Below are positions 46,606 to 56,960 of a DNA stretch of 64,000 nucleotides, in pieces. Both the position numbers and the translations under genes were made by a program. The first letter of the stretch is position 1. The number at the start of each line of letters is the position of its first letter. A model generated the notes under the pieces. It was not told the DNA's origin, ran no database searches, and saw nothing but the letters and a program-made list of their open reading frames with translations. Source of the DNA: Zonotrichia leucophrys gambelii (taxonomy: Eukaryota > Chordata > Aves > Passeriformes > Passerellidae); contig NC_088177.1 of the NCBI RefSeq assembly GCF_028769735.1, positions 37,782,870-37,846,869 of the forward strand, written 5' to 3'.

Positions 46606-48604
46606 CTGAGATTTGTTCTCCATCCTCAGGATTTGCTGAAGAGGTCTGAGGTGTCAGTGCTGCCTCGCCTTTCAGCACGAGGCTTTCCTGTAAATTCCCT
46701 TTGGAGTTTTTGGGTGTCATTTCAAGTTACATGTCTATTAAAAATCTTCAATCTGTTCATTAATTCCTGCAATGAAAAGTTTGCCTGTGTGTTCATGAAT
46801 AACTGGGATTGAATTCCACCTGCAGTAAGTAAGGAGCTGACATGTGGAGCTCTGGCACTGGGTCATGGGTATTCCCCAGGTTACTGTTCCCTTCTTTTTG
46901 ACAGGGAGGGAGAAAAAACAAACTTCCCTCAAGACTCTTTTTGTGGATCTATGATCTCTCCTTTCTTTGCTTAAGATAAAATGGTTCAAAGACAAAAATA
47001 ATTCAATTTTCTATTGTAAAACCAAATTAACATAGTAACTGACCTACAATGAGCTGCTGCATGCAACTTTTTAAATTTAAAACATTTTTTACAATATGGT
47101 TTTGGGCTTGCCTTGAACTAACAGCTCTGCTCACTCACAGTAATAAGTCTGAGAGTGGATTTCTATACCAGCAGCTGATTTATCCTTGTTTCAAGCCATT
47201 TCCTGCACAGTACTCTGGATGAGACATCCAGGGTTTCCAGACCTTGTGTTTCCCAAAATTCCTCTGGTTTCTTTGTAGCACAGTCTGATCTCCACAAAGA
47301 TTAAGCTGCATTTCAATATGAAAAGTGAAATAAGGAATTGCTGGAAATGTTTTGTGTCTGCAGGAACTGCACAGTGTAAATCTGTGGAGTGTTTTGAAAT
47401 AATCTTTATTAGAAGGCTGCTGTACACACTGCTCAAACATTCAGAGGGTTTAGAAAGCCTGTTGGCTTCCAAATGATGCCTTAAGGACATTCCCAGTTGT
47501 TGGGAAGAGTCCTTGGCATGATGCTGCTGAGTCCAGTCAACAAAAACCATTTTATAATGAGACCCAAGCCCACATCTCCCAAATAATGATGCTGCCTCCA
47601 GTTCCTGTGGTTTCATCTTCTGGTTTGAACAGTTGAACAGTGTGGTGGTTGACCTTATTCTGGCAGGGACTCTGCTGTGTGTTAACCAGCCCTGTCCTTC
47701 CCCTCTGGAAGTTTGTCCTCCTGACCGTCTTGAAAACCTCAAAACAATTTTTTGGTCTATTTTTACACCATAACAGCGCAGGCAGTGTTTGCTTTCAATA
47801 CAATCATCATGAATATGCAGAGCCTTTCCCCAGTGAACCTCTGTGTTCAGTGTGTCCCCTGGCACGTTGTAGCAATAACATAACAAAGCATGAAAATCCC
47901 CTGGCTGAAGCTTTGTTTCCACTGCTCTGAATTTGGGTAGGACTGGAGTCACTTAGGGGAAAATAAAGGCAGTGAGGTAAGGTGGAGGTTTTTCCTGATG
48001 TCCTGTTCATGTTCACTGATGAGTTAAATGTCTTCATTCCCTTGTGAGCTAAGAGCTTCTCACTTGCCTGGCCACTGAGGAGCACCTGCATGTCTCTCAG
48101 CAGGCTGCTGGTGCCAGGAGAGCAGTTTGCTCTTCACTGGAAGCACAAGGAGGCCCTTGGTGCTGCTGCCTCAGTGACAGTGTCTGTGTGGTGGAGAATT
48201 GCAAGGCTCAAGTTAATGGGCTTGGGATGTGAGAGTTCCTAGCCATGCCTGTCTGGCATGCATGCAGATGGCAGCGTGGGGGCTGAGCCAGCAGCCTCAG
48301 CCTGCTGTGTTTGCTGGGCATCAAACCCAGTGTGCACCCACAGTAGCTGCTTACACACCCCACTGAAGCAGGGCTGCTCATGTGGGGAAATGCCTTGTGT
48401 GTCCCAGATCCTCATGGTGTGCAGGGTGATGACATTCATCATTTTAGCAGCTGATCCTGACCCCGTTGAGGCCTTTCTGTGTGTGAGTTTTTCTGGTGTG
48501 TATTTCCCTTGCAGGAAGGTGAGAACGTTTCTCTCTTGGTTTTCCTTCCTTCCCCTTCCTCGCTGCTCTTCTCACAGTTGGCCTTTCCCATTTTTCCCCT
48601 GCAG

Positions 48605-48746
48605 TTTGCCATGTGGGTGGATGCTGTCATCTTTGTGTTCAGCTTGGAGGATGAGGTCAGCTTCCAGACCGTTTACCACTACTACAGCCGCATGGCCAAC
48701 TACCGCAACACCAGCGAGATCCCCATGGTGCTGGTGGGCACCCAGG
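48605..48746 (+). CDS. AGAP1: AGAP1 coding exon (core of the GTPase-like domain)
   Basis: A 142-bp exon between acceptor CCCCTGCAG and donor GTAAGT. It enters in phase 0 and leaves in phase 1 (47 codons plus one base). It encodes FAMWVDAVIFVFSLEDEVSF, then QTVYHYYSRMANYRNTSEIP, then MVLVGTQ. VDAVIFVFSLEDEVSF corresponds to the hydrophobic beta strand and helix after the switch region. VGTQ plus the Asp of the next exon takes the place of the NKxD guanine-binding motif. YYSRMANYRNTSEIP distinguishes AGAP1 from AGAP3, which as I recall reads NYFLRLCSFRNASEVP. Against remembered human AGAP1, Val replaces Ile in DEVSF and Met replaces Leu in EIPMVL, both conservative. Confidence 0.98.
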
Positions 48747-48994
48747 GTAAGTGCGGCCCTGGCTCCCAGCTGGAACGCTCTCAGCTGGCCCTTTCAGACC
48801 GTATTGACTCTTTTAGCATGGCAAAGCCATGTCCTGTCCTTTCCCCCTTGCTACAGGGCTGTGGCATTGCAAGGACAGTGTTTGAGGTGAGAGGAAAATG
48901 TCCTGGCAGCTCGCTTGGAGAGGGAGAGTGTAGGACCTCAGCAGAGAAGAAAGAGGGGAAGTTTAGGTCAGATATGTACAAGAAATTCTTCTGA

Positions 48995-49185
48995 GGGTGG
49001 GCAGGCCCTGCACAGGGTGCCCAGAGCAGCTGTGGCTGCCCCTGGATCCCTGAAGTGCCCAAGGCCAGGCTGGATGGGGCTTGGAGCAACCTGGGACAGT
49101 GGGCGGTGTCCCTGCCCATGGCAGGGGGTGGAACGCAATGAGCTTAAAGGCCCCTTCCAATCCATTCCAGGATTCTATGGCTTGC
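48995..49185 (+). mobile_element. CR1 LINE 3' fragment
   Basis: GGTGGGCAGGCCCTGCACAG, CCCAAGGCCAGGCTGGATGG, TGTCCCTGCCCATGGCAGGG, GAGCTTAAAGGCCCCTTCCA and CCAGGATTCTATGG, the full sense CR1 3' end. Confidence 0.92.
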
Positions 49186-49744
49186 AAGGCAATTTTAAAT
49201 AATATTTTCAACGTGTGCTGGTGGTGGTGGTTTCCTTACCCAGCAGGGAGATGCCCTCATTGAATTTGGGCAGGTAAATCAATTGTGTGGGGAGGTTCTG
49301 CAGCCAGACCAGTTTCCATGAGCTTGGCAGTCTGGAAGTGTTCAACACCCTGGCATTGCTGAGAGGCAGAAGGGTGAGTGAGAGGTGGGAAACCTCCAGC
49401 AGCAGGGTAGGAGGCAGAGGTGAAGCCTGGCCTCAGGCTGTGACCCTGGAGACCTCTGTAAATCAAAATGCAGCTTTTTGCCACCTGAGCCCACCTGTTC
49501 CCCCAGTTTTTCTTTCTGAAGTAGCAGCTGTCTTGAAGGGAAATATAGCAAGGGAAAGGTACCTAAAATATTTAAGTTTCTTTGGCATTTGAGTGGTTTT
49601 TGAATATTCTCTGCTCCTTGTGCCAGCATAGCCCAGTAACATTTCACCAGTTTCCCATCCTGTGATTGGTTTGCTGCGTTGGTGGAGCTGAGGCTGTTCT
49701 GTTCCTGTCCATGGGATCATGAAGGTTGGGAAAAAACCCTTTTA

Positions 49745-50010
49745 AATCATGAAATCCTGCTGTTCCCTTAGCACTGCCAAGGCCAGCATTCAACCATGTC
49801 CCTCCACACAGTTTTTATGTCCTTCCAGGGATGGTGACTCCAGCACTGCCCAGGGCTGGACAACCCTTTGGGCACAATTTGAGGCCATTTCTCCTTGTCC
49901 TGTCCCTTGGGTACAGAGCCCACCTGGCTGTCCCCTCCTGTCAGGAGCTGTGCAGAGCCACAAGGTCCCTCCTGAGCCTCCTTTGCTCCAGCCTGAGCCC
50001 CACCAGGTGG
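49745..50010 (-). mobile_element. CR1 LINE fragment (more 5' part of the 3' UTR)
   Basis: CCAGGGATGGTGACTCCAGC, CACAATTTGAGGCCATTTCT, CCTTGTCCTGTCCCTTGGGT, GCCACAAGGTCCCTCCTGAG and CCTCCTTTGCTCCAGCCTGA in antisense order. Confidence 0.85.
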
Positions 50011-50641
50011 CCATTGTGTGTTAGAGGTGTTGTGAATTCAATTCTGGGCATTCTCCCTGTCACTGTGTCCCAGTGGTTTTGGGGGTGTTGAAGCTTTTTG
50101 GTGTTTTTCAGCCACGTGATGAGGGAGCATTTGGCCTTCCCCTGCCTCCTGCCAGGGGTGACAGCACAGAGGGGATGTGTGGGCAGCAGGGAAGGAGCAA
50201 TCACAGCGCAGCTGGAGGGAGGAAACAGATGATAAGAAGGAAAAGGGGAAGTAGGAACAGAAAAAGTCTTAGGACAGCAGAAACCCCACCAAAAAGCAGA
50301 AAGGAGCTGCTCTGAAGGGCCACGGTTTGGGCTTGAAGCTGGAGTTGAAAAGGTGAAGGGGAAACATTTCTCCAACTTTTTTATTTCTTTGTGCCCTTCC
50401 GACCCCCTTCTGGGGTATGGTTTGCCATCTCCTTCCTGTTACTTCCAGAAAAAGAAAAGTTCATTTTCTGTTGGAGCATTGATGCAAAGGGAATTATTAA
50501 AAAAGGTGGAAATAATGCTAACTCTAGGAATAAGCATCAGGAAAAACCACAGCTTTTGGTCTGTGTTTTACAGTGAAATAAAAGATTGAAATACATAAAT
50601 ACACTTGTTAAAATACATATTTGAAATAAACCTTTCATATA

Positions 50642-50762
50642 ATAGAATCCCAGAATGGTTTGGGATGGAGAGCACCTTAAAGCTCATTTAATTCCAACCC
50701 CGTGCCATGGGCATGGGCATCTTCTACTGGCCCTGGTTGCTCCAAGCCCTGTCCAACATGGA
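50642..50762 (-). mobile_element. CR1 LINE 3' end fragment
   Basis: TAGAATCCCAGAATGGTTTG, GCACCTTAAAGCTCATTTAA, CCGTGCCATGGGCATGGGCA and GGTTGCTCCAAGCCCTGTCC. Confidence 0.9.
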
Positions 50763-50966
50763 CTTGTTGGTTGTGTCAGGTGTTCCTGAAATGAGATGTG
50801 CAATGAAATCTTTCCCACAGCATGAACACTTGCAGACGTTCCCCCCTGGCTTCCAAGGGCAGCTCAGTGCCCCAGGCTGAGCCCCCTCGGGACAAGGAGC
50901 CAAACTCGGGAGCTGTGCTGTTCTGGAGCTGAACCCTCGCTGTTCCTTTCTGGGCACATGCTACCA

Positions 50967-50980
50967 GCGCCCTCTGCTGA
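50967..50980 (-). promoter_or_regulatory. CTCF-like motif
   Basis: GCGCCCTCTGCTGA is the reverse complement of TCAGCAGAGGGCGC. It matches 13 of 14 positions of the consensus CCASYAGRKGGCRS; only the first C is changed. Motif match only. Confidence 0.45.
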
Positions 50981-51251
50981 GAAATAACGGGCTCCTGCCT
51001 TTCCTAATTGCTGCTCTATTTTTGTTAATTGGCTCTGATGAGGAGGTAATGACAGCAGCAGTTGAGGTCTGGTCCCGTTGTGCCCGGGGCAGAGCCTCAC
51101 ACACAGCGCTGCAAGAGGCACTGAGTCCATGTTCAGGGGCTTTTTTAATGCTTTTCTCCCAGAGAACAAACCTGTGTTGCTGCTGTGGGTGGTTACAGAT
51201 TTTAAGGAAGGCTTTCTGGGCAGCTGTGAATGCTGAAATTATTGCCTGTTG

Positions 51252-51362
51252 TAGAATCCCAGAATGGTTTGGGCCCAAAGGGACCATGCAGTGCCACCCA
51301 CTAAGCCAGGTTGTTCCCAGCCCCATCCAGCCTGGCCTGGAACACTTCCAGGCATGGGGCAG
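51252..51362 (-). mobile_element. CR1 LINE 3' end fragment
   Basis: GTAGAATCCCAGAATGGTTT, GGTTGTTCCCAGCCCCATCC and AGCCTGGCCTGGAACACTTC, antisense CR1 with an internal deletion. Confidence 0.87.
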
Positions 51363-52054
51363 AAGAGTAACACAATACTCCTGGGGAAAAAAAAATTCCT
51401 TTTCAAGGTCTGTTAATAAGATTATCACTTCAGATAGTATCACCTTTATATACAGAGTTCATCACTATGATGGAGTGGCAAGGAAGAAGCTTCTCCTTTG
51501 TCTATTCTGCTGTAAGGTTTTTCCAGCTCCTCTGGATAAGCTCTAGAACTGAAATTTCAGCTTTCATGAGAAGAAGATCTTGGAGAGAATTCCAAGTATG
51601 ATAGTTTAGAAAAATACAATTTTTATCAGTTTTGCAGTATGTCGGTATGTTCCTACAACGTCTCTGGGAGCCTTTACAGCAATTTGAGAAAGTAATTTAC
51701 AATTAAGTTCTATTTTTTTAAAATACAACATGTTCAATATTTCACACTCTATAAGTACTAATACTTTCAGAGATGTAAAAACCATTTGACATGTTTGTAC
51801 TAATCACCCACTTGTTTCCCTAAATATATTTTACATCAGAGCTCATGCTCTTTCATGTGATTGTGTATTTTTTTTTTTTTTTGCAACAACTGAGCTCAGT
51901 ATATGTATTTAAGGAAAGCAAATTCCCCCTGGCTTTTAGAATCAGTGTACTGGTGATTTTCATAAGGAAATGTATGACAGAGTGATGTACACCCTGTTTC
52001 ATGGTTTGTATTTAAACTCACTGCTTGGTATTGGTGAATATGAGAGGAGCTGGC

Positions 52055-52165
52055 CTGAATTGGCAGCAGGGCAGGTTCAGGTTGGATATTAGGGAAAATT
52101 TCCTCATGGAAGGGGTTGTCAAGCATTGGAACCATCCCTGGAAGGGCTCCAAAACCATGTGGATG
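52055..52165 (+). mobile_element. CR1 LINE fragment, 150 bp before an exon
   Basis: CAGGTTCAGGTTGGATATTA, GGGAAAATTTCCTCATGGAA, TTGTCAAGCATTGGAACCAT and CATGTGGATGTGGCACGTGA, sense CR1. Confidence 0.9.
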
Positions 52166-52317
52166 TGGCACGTGAGGTCCCGGGTCAGTGGGTTGTTGTT
52201 ACACTCGGTGATCTCAGAGCTCTCTCCCGCCTTCCCCGCCCCTCCTGTGCCTCTGTGAGCCCCAGGCTGGCGTTTCCCAGTGACCATTAATGGGTGTTTT
52301 CCCCTGTGGCCCTGCAG

Positions 52318-52452
52318 ATGCCATCAGCTCCACCAACCCCCGTGTCATCGACGATGCCAGGGCCAGGAAGCTGTCCAACGACCTCAAGAGATGCACTTAC
52401 TACGAGACCTGCGCCACCTACGGGCTCAACGTGGAGAGAGTCTTCCATGACG
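52318..52452 (+). CDS. AGAP1: AGAP1 coding exon (end of the GTPase-like domain)
   Basis: A 135-bp exon between acceptor CCCTGCAG and donor GTACCC. Two bases, AT, complete the Asp of VGTQD; 44 codons and one base follow. It encodes [20 protein letters not shown], then [20 protein letters not shown], then [18 protein letters not shown] stands where Ras-like proteins have the ETSA guanine-specificity element. [14 protein letters not shown] fits AGAP1 and not AGAP3 (DDSRARKLSTDLKR as I recall). Thr and His replace the remembered human Ala (ISSANPR) and Gln (VFQD). The donor G|GTACCC is weaker than its neighbours. The next exon, expected to begin with the codon for Val of VAQK, is not found before 64000. 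Confidence 0.97.
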
Positions 52453-52829
52453 GTACCCAGCACACCGCCCACCCTCGGGCTGTCCTCCCTGAGCAGCGAC
52501 CCTTTGGGATAGCTCCGAGATTGGCCTGCTCAGTTAAAGAAAACCCTGATTTTTGGGCATTTTTGTTGTGTTTCCTAAGAGGGCTCCTCAACTTTCCTTA
52601 ACACATCGTATGTGCACTGATGTGTTCCCCACCAGCACCTTTAGTCTTAAGCATCTGAAGCTATTTTTAGTCCTTATTTAATTTTCAGTTTTCTTTGGTG
52701 CTTGCTTTATGGTAGCAAAGTTTTCTCTGCTTTGGTTTTAGTGCTCGTGGAGAGGCTGAGGGGCTGTTTGTGCAGAGTAGCTGGAAATGCAACATTTGAG
52801 CACTGTAATGTTCGTGGGGTGTTAAAAAT

Positions 52830-53062
52830 GGAGAGCTGGGTTGGATGTTGGGAATTAGGAATTGTTCCTGTGAGGGTGGGCAGGCCCTGGCACAGGGTGT
52901 CAGGGCAGCTGTGGCTGCCCCTGATCCCTGGCAGTGCCCAAGGCCAGGCTGGATGGGGCTTGGAGCAGCCTGGGATGGTGGGAGGTGTCCCTGCCCATGC
53001 AGGGGTAACACGGGGTGAGCTTTAAGCTCCTTTGCACCCCAAACCATTCTGGGACTCTCTGA
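52830..53062 (+). mobile_element. CR1 LINE 3' fragment
   Basis: GTGAGGGTGGGCAGGCCCTG, GCCCAAGGCCAGGCTGGATG, GGTGTCCCTGCCCATGCAGG and CCCCAAACCATTCTGGGACT, sense CR1. Confidence 0.92.
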
Positions 53063-53130
53063 GAGTCCTGTGCAGGGGTTTTGATCCTTGTGGGTCCCTC
53101 TCAGATCAGGATATTTTATAATTTCGTGGT
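53063..53130 (+). mobile_element. Second CR1 3' end directly following the first
   Basis: GTCCTGTGCAGGGGTTTTGA, TCCTTGTGGGTCCCTCTCAG and ATCAGGATATTTTATAATTT. This is the 3' end of the subfamily seen at 17623-17855, joined head-to-tail to a different CR1. Confidence 0.75.
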
Positions 53131-53157
53131 CCTGGAGTTGTATGAGATGGGATCTGT

Positions 53158-53171
53158 GCCCCCTCTAGTGG
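53158..53171 (-). promoter_or_regulatory. CTCF-like motif
   Basis: GCCCCCTCTAGTGG is the reverse complement of CCACTAGAGGGGGC. It matches 13 of 14 consensus positions (G for C at position 12). Motif match only. Confidence 0.4.
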
Positions 53172-54307
53172 AATTGCAGTCAAGTGTCCTGGGGCTTGGC
53201 TGGCTTCTCTTCTCACCATCCTCCCCTTGTGGCTGAACGTGTCAGCCCCTCAGCAGCTTTCTCTGTCTAAAAACCTCCTTAATTGATTAAATTTTAATGC
53301 TTCTCAGAGCCCCTAGTTCTGGGGCCTCTTTTTGCCAGCTTCTCCTTGCAAAGTCCTGCTTTGCCTGTGCTTACATAAGGCAGTGTCACAGCAGCACCTT
53401 GCAATGGAGTGTGAAAAGACGCTTCAAATTGAAAAAAAAAAGGCAAAAATACCAAATTTTTACACGGAATAAAAAGGAGATACACTCTAATGTTTACATT
53501 CGAGAGGAAAAAAATAGTGGTAATTTTTGCATGGGATAAAAAGAGTCAAAACATTTGTACATTTTATGTGGAAAATACTGACCTGCACCCGTTTTTTACC
53601 CATGCTGTTGATCAGATTTCAGAGAAGAGCATTTCAAGCTGCATCTTCTTGCTTTGCTCCCTGTTTTCTGTTGAACCAGTTGCAAAAATTACTGTTTTGA
53701 CTGCCTAGATTTTCTATATTGATTAGGAGTTTCAAAGAGCCATTAGGGGGTTTTGTTTAGCACATTTATTTTGGAGTGCTGGCTATAGTTAGATTGTTAA
53801 TTATATATTCCAGGTCCTGGTGTTTGTGGCTCTGTCTGCAGCCTCCTTCTTGCTTTTTTCCCCCTTTTCTCAGAGATTTGGAGAGAAGTCTCTTGGCACA
53901 AAGCTGGTGTGATAAACTTGTAAGCTTTCAGGGGGCTCATTTGTCTCTCTTTGGTGGTAAGAAAGAATTGACAGGGCTCATGTGTTTTAAGAAATATCAG
54001 GGTGTTGTTTTGCCCTGGTGGCAGCCAACCAACTCTTTAATATTTGCCAGCTAATAGGATTAGAAATGCTTCTGTATGAATGGGTTTCACTTGCCAGACA
54101 CGTCTGGGACCGAGTCCAATTCCTGATAATTTTTGCTGTTTGTTTCAGCAGGAAACAAAGCAACTTCTTAACCCCATTAAATGGGAGGGTGTGAATGAGC
54201 AGTGCAAGCTGTTAATAGGTAGCACTTGGTTAAATGTCCCTTGGTTTGTGCTGCTCTGGGGTGTTCAGGTTCAGCGTAGCTGTAATGATTTTTTTTGTGG
54301 TTCACAT

Positions 54308-54405
54308 TAGTGGGGTAGTGGAAGGTGTCCCTGCCCTGGCAGGGGTTGGGGCAAGATGAGCTTTAAGGGCCCTTCCAATCCAAACCATTCTGGGATTTTC
54401 TGATA
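54308..54405 (+). mobile_element. CR1 LINE 3' end fragment
   Basis: GTGGAAGGTGTCCCTGCCCT, GATGAGCTTTAAGGGCCCTT and CCAAACCATTCTGGGATTTT. Confidence 0.9.
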
Positions 54406-54689
54406 AAAAAAGAAATAAAATTCACCTGAGGCTGTTCCAGCCCACAGACTTTTCTTCCACACACACCTGGTGGGTTTTGACACCAGTTCCTGGTTTGGGC
54501 TGCTTGGCTTGCAAGCTTATTTTAAAATCTCTTTTCTTGTTTCTGTGTTGTGCCTTGCTGTGATGTAGACGTACCTTCTGGAGGAAGAAATTGGAAATGG
54601 CATTGAAGAGCCTTTTACTCCTTCATTGCACACACTTTAGAAATTAAATTTCTAATTTGTCCCCTGCAAGCAGCTACTGAACTTAGTGG

Positions 54690-54870
54690 TCATCTGTTAC
54701 GATTCTTCTGTGATAACTCATTTCCCATTTTCTCCACAGCTGAGTGGGAAAATAATTTAACTTGAATGATTATTGTTATTATGAAAAGGCTACTTTATTC
54801 TCGAGTTAAATCCAAATACCTCGTTTCCAACGCTTCATTACAGCTGATAAGCTCGCTATTGATTGTAACA
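54690..54870. promoter_or_regulatory. Possible conserved noncoding element
   Basis: Unique sequence with TAAT/ATTA cores (TTTAACTTGAATGATTATTG) and retained CpGs (TTCTCGAGTTAAATCC, CTCGTTTCCAACGCTTC, AGCTCGCTATTGATTG). It stops where a CR1 end begins at 54880. Inference from texture only. Confidence 0.25.
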
Positions 54871-54879
54871 GAGATGGAA

Positions 54880-54935
54880 TCATAGAATCACTTGGGTTGG
54901 AAAAGGCCCTTAAGATCATCAAGTCCATTGGTTCA
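54880..54935 (-). mobile_element. CR1 LINE 3' terminus
   Basis: GGAATCATAGAATCACTTGG, GTTGGAAAAGGCCCTTAAGA and TCATCAAGTCCATTGG, a short antisense CR1 tail. Confidence 0.87.
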
Positions 54936-56260
54936 TATTTTGTGAGAGGAAAGCTGAGTAAAGTGAAAGCCAAAATCCTCCTTCACATTCTGCTGTTTTA
55001 GAGGTTGTTTTTTAACCTTCAACCATGTCCCACTGAGGTTTAATCTCTCCTACTGTTGGGAAGGAAAACCTGAATTTCAGACTGAAGTAAAAAAGAGGAG
55101 TTCTGTGTTTCAAGGATTTAGTTTAGTAATATATCCAACGTTGGAGGATAATAAATCCTTTCTTATTTTTGGTGTATTAAATAGTTGAACAAAATTGCAT
55201 TTTAAGAATTAGATAAATGCTAATAAGATCCATTTTGCTTCATATTCCCAATTAAGAATTAGAGATTCCCCTCCCTTCGCTTATCAGAACAGATTCTATC
55301 AATGACATTGAAAATGATTATTTTAATACTTCTTGTCAGCACAGTATTGTAATGACTGTGTACTGCCCCAGGATGCCTTTTTAATGGTTTAGCCTTCTTG
55401 AATTAGCTTGATGTACCATTAATGCATGAGAATTGCTTTTATTTCTGTTCATGGTGTATTCAGAACCACACATCTTGCCCTGCTTTATGTTTGGATTTTC
55501 CCTGACCCATTTAGCTGTGGGCCATGCAAGTTTCTGACACCACAAAGGAGCAAATGTTCAAATATTTAGAGGATAAAATTTTACTATCACAGGGTTTGAA
55601 ACAAAAGGGTTTGAGTCTAACTTGGGTTCAGAGTTGTCTCTCTGTAGCTCAGCAGTTCAACCAAGGGGGTTTTACCTCATCTAGATGGCTGTAACACCCA
55701 GATTTTGATCTAATACTGCCCAAAATAACAATAAACCTGCAAATATTGAGGCAGGAGTTGCAGGTATTTGGTGGCAGAGGCCACTGCTGCCTCACAATTT
55801 GCACTTTGATCTGGTGCTGCCAGTATTTTTGGATGATTATTTGCAAATTAACTAGTCTTTTATTAAGGAACGTGTCCACTCTGTGCAAAAAAATCTACCA
55901 GGATATTTTATTTCCAGATCCAAATAGTATTTAGTGTGATGTTGAACAAAGGTGTCTTAAAAGGAGAACTTCAAAGCACCATTTCTCTGTTAAGGAATGG
56001 GAGATGACAAATTAATCCTGCAGGCATCGAGGGGAAGGGCTGTCACTTGCCATCAGCATTATCAAGTCAGCTTTTATAGATGTGTTTTCATTAGGAAATG
56101 TTCATCAGCCTAATGGGAAGTAAATAAAAAGGAAGTAAATGGGACCCATCCTGACAGCTGGTTTGGGAAGATCAGTGTGCACTTTGGCACTGATTCTCTG
56201 CTTGGGGAACTGGGCTGGTGGGGACCCAGTGCAGGGCAGGATGAGCCGGGGTTCCTTCAG

Positions 56261-56480
56261 CTCGGGATTGCCTTGGGTTTCCTTGGATTGCCTTCAGTTT
56301 CCTTGGATTGCCTTGGGTTTCCCTGGATTGCCTTGGGTTTCCCTGGATTGCCTTGGGTTTCCTTGGATTGCCTTGGGTTTCCTTGGGTTTCCTTGGGTTT
56401 CCATGGATTTCTTTGAGTTTCTATGGATTTCCTTGGGTTTCCTTGGGTTTCCTTGGATTTCCTTGGGTTTCCTTGGAGGT
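56261..56480. repeat. 10-bp-period tandem repeat, 22 units
   Basis: Units CCTTGGGTTT and CCTTGGATTG alternate, giving a 20-bp higher-order period on the left. The right side is mostly CCTTGGGTTT with CCATGGATTT-type variants. The register is unbroken for 220 bp. The encoded LGFPW- or GNPRKSKETQ-type repeats are artefacts. Confidence 0.96.
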
Positions 56481-56812
56481 TTGGCTGAGGCCTCCCGGAA
56501 TGTGGCACCTGCAGTGATGAGCTTCAGGATGGTCACACATGGCCTGGATCAACCTGCTGATTCTTCCATGCTTCACAACCGCTGGGAAATCGATGTTTTG
56601 GCTGGTTAGATATTTGTATCTTCCTGGTTTGTTTGTTTCGGGTTTTTCTAATGAGAAAGTGACGTGAGGGAGTCAATTTCTTTTCCTCGATATCATGGCT
56701 TAGCCTGGAAAAACCAACGCTCAAGCCCTGTTCCTTTTAAACCCCCCCCGTTCATTTTAAGTCATTTGAGTTTTAAGTTCGTTTTAAGGCGTTTGTTTGA
56801 AAGTAAAATTAA

Positions 56813-56854
56813 CGTTTTGATTTTATTAATCCGCGTTTTGATTTTATTAATCCG
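56813..56854. repeat. 21-bp perfect tandem duplication
   Basis: Two identical 21-bp units beginning CGTTTTGATTTTATTAATCC run directly into the CpG-dense segment. Confidence 0.95.
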
Positions 56855-56960
56855 CGGGAATAACGGAGCGCGGCGGGAGCGGCCGCCAGGGGGCGCCGGA
56901 GCCGCGGCGTGAGGGGCCCGTGATGGCGGCGGCGCCGCGGAGCCCTTCGGGGACATTCAA
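56845..56960 (+). promoter_or_regulatory. Isolated CpG-dense segment with a CTCF-like core
   Basis: Roughly 100 bp with about 20 CpGs sits inside an AT-rich intron. It includes GAGCGCGGCGGGAGCGGCCG, CCAGGGGGCGCCGGAGCCGC and GTGATGGCGGCGGCGCCGCG. It resembles a small CpG-island promoter or 5' UTR. An ATG at 56922 is followed by GCG repeats but opens only a short frame. About 30 bp further on lies an A10 run (56981-56990), so a retro-inserted origin is also possible. Confidence 0.5.
56883..56896 (+). promoter_or_regulatory. CTCF-like motif
   Basis: CCGCCAGGGGGCGC matches 13 of 14 positions of CCASYAGRKGGCRS (G for A at position 3). It lies in the CpG-dense segment, where occupancy would be sensitive to methylation. 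Confidence 0.5.

Larger units (their letters stand above)
45134..48604 (+). other. AGAP1: AGAP1 intron, 3,471 bp, phase 0
   Basis: The donor is GTGAGC and the acceptor is TTTTTCCCCTGCAG. It holds CR1 fragments at 45430-45790 and 46515-46605 and a short GGAA run near 46205-46220. The 253-codon minus-strand frame at 47191-47952 has no recognisable domain, and I do not annotate it. The rest is unique intron. Confidence 0.88.
48747..52317 (+). other. AGAP1: AGAP1 intron, 3,571 bp, phase 1
   Basis: The donor is GTAAGT and the acceptor is CCCTGTGGCCCTGCAG. Five CR1 fragments (48995, 49745, 50642, 51252, 52055) make up about a fifth of it. One CTCF-like motif lies at 50967. The remainder is unique, with AT-rich stretches near 51590-51900. 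Confidence 0.9.

Noticed and set aside
47191..47952. 253-codon minus-strand open frame
   Set aside because: Amino-acid composition is unremarkable but no family or motif is recognisable, and it lies within an intron. It could be a relict repeat, but I cannot name one.
26569..52452. Assignment of the exons to AGAP3 or AGAP2
   Set aside because: DAFVNSQEW, LASGKS, EAQFAMWVDAVIF and YYSRMANYRNTSEIP match AGAP1 as I remember it and differ from AGAP3 at several positions. AGAP2 is more divergent still. An alignment of all paralogues would settle it.
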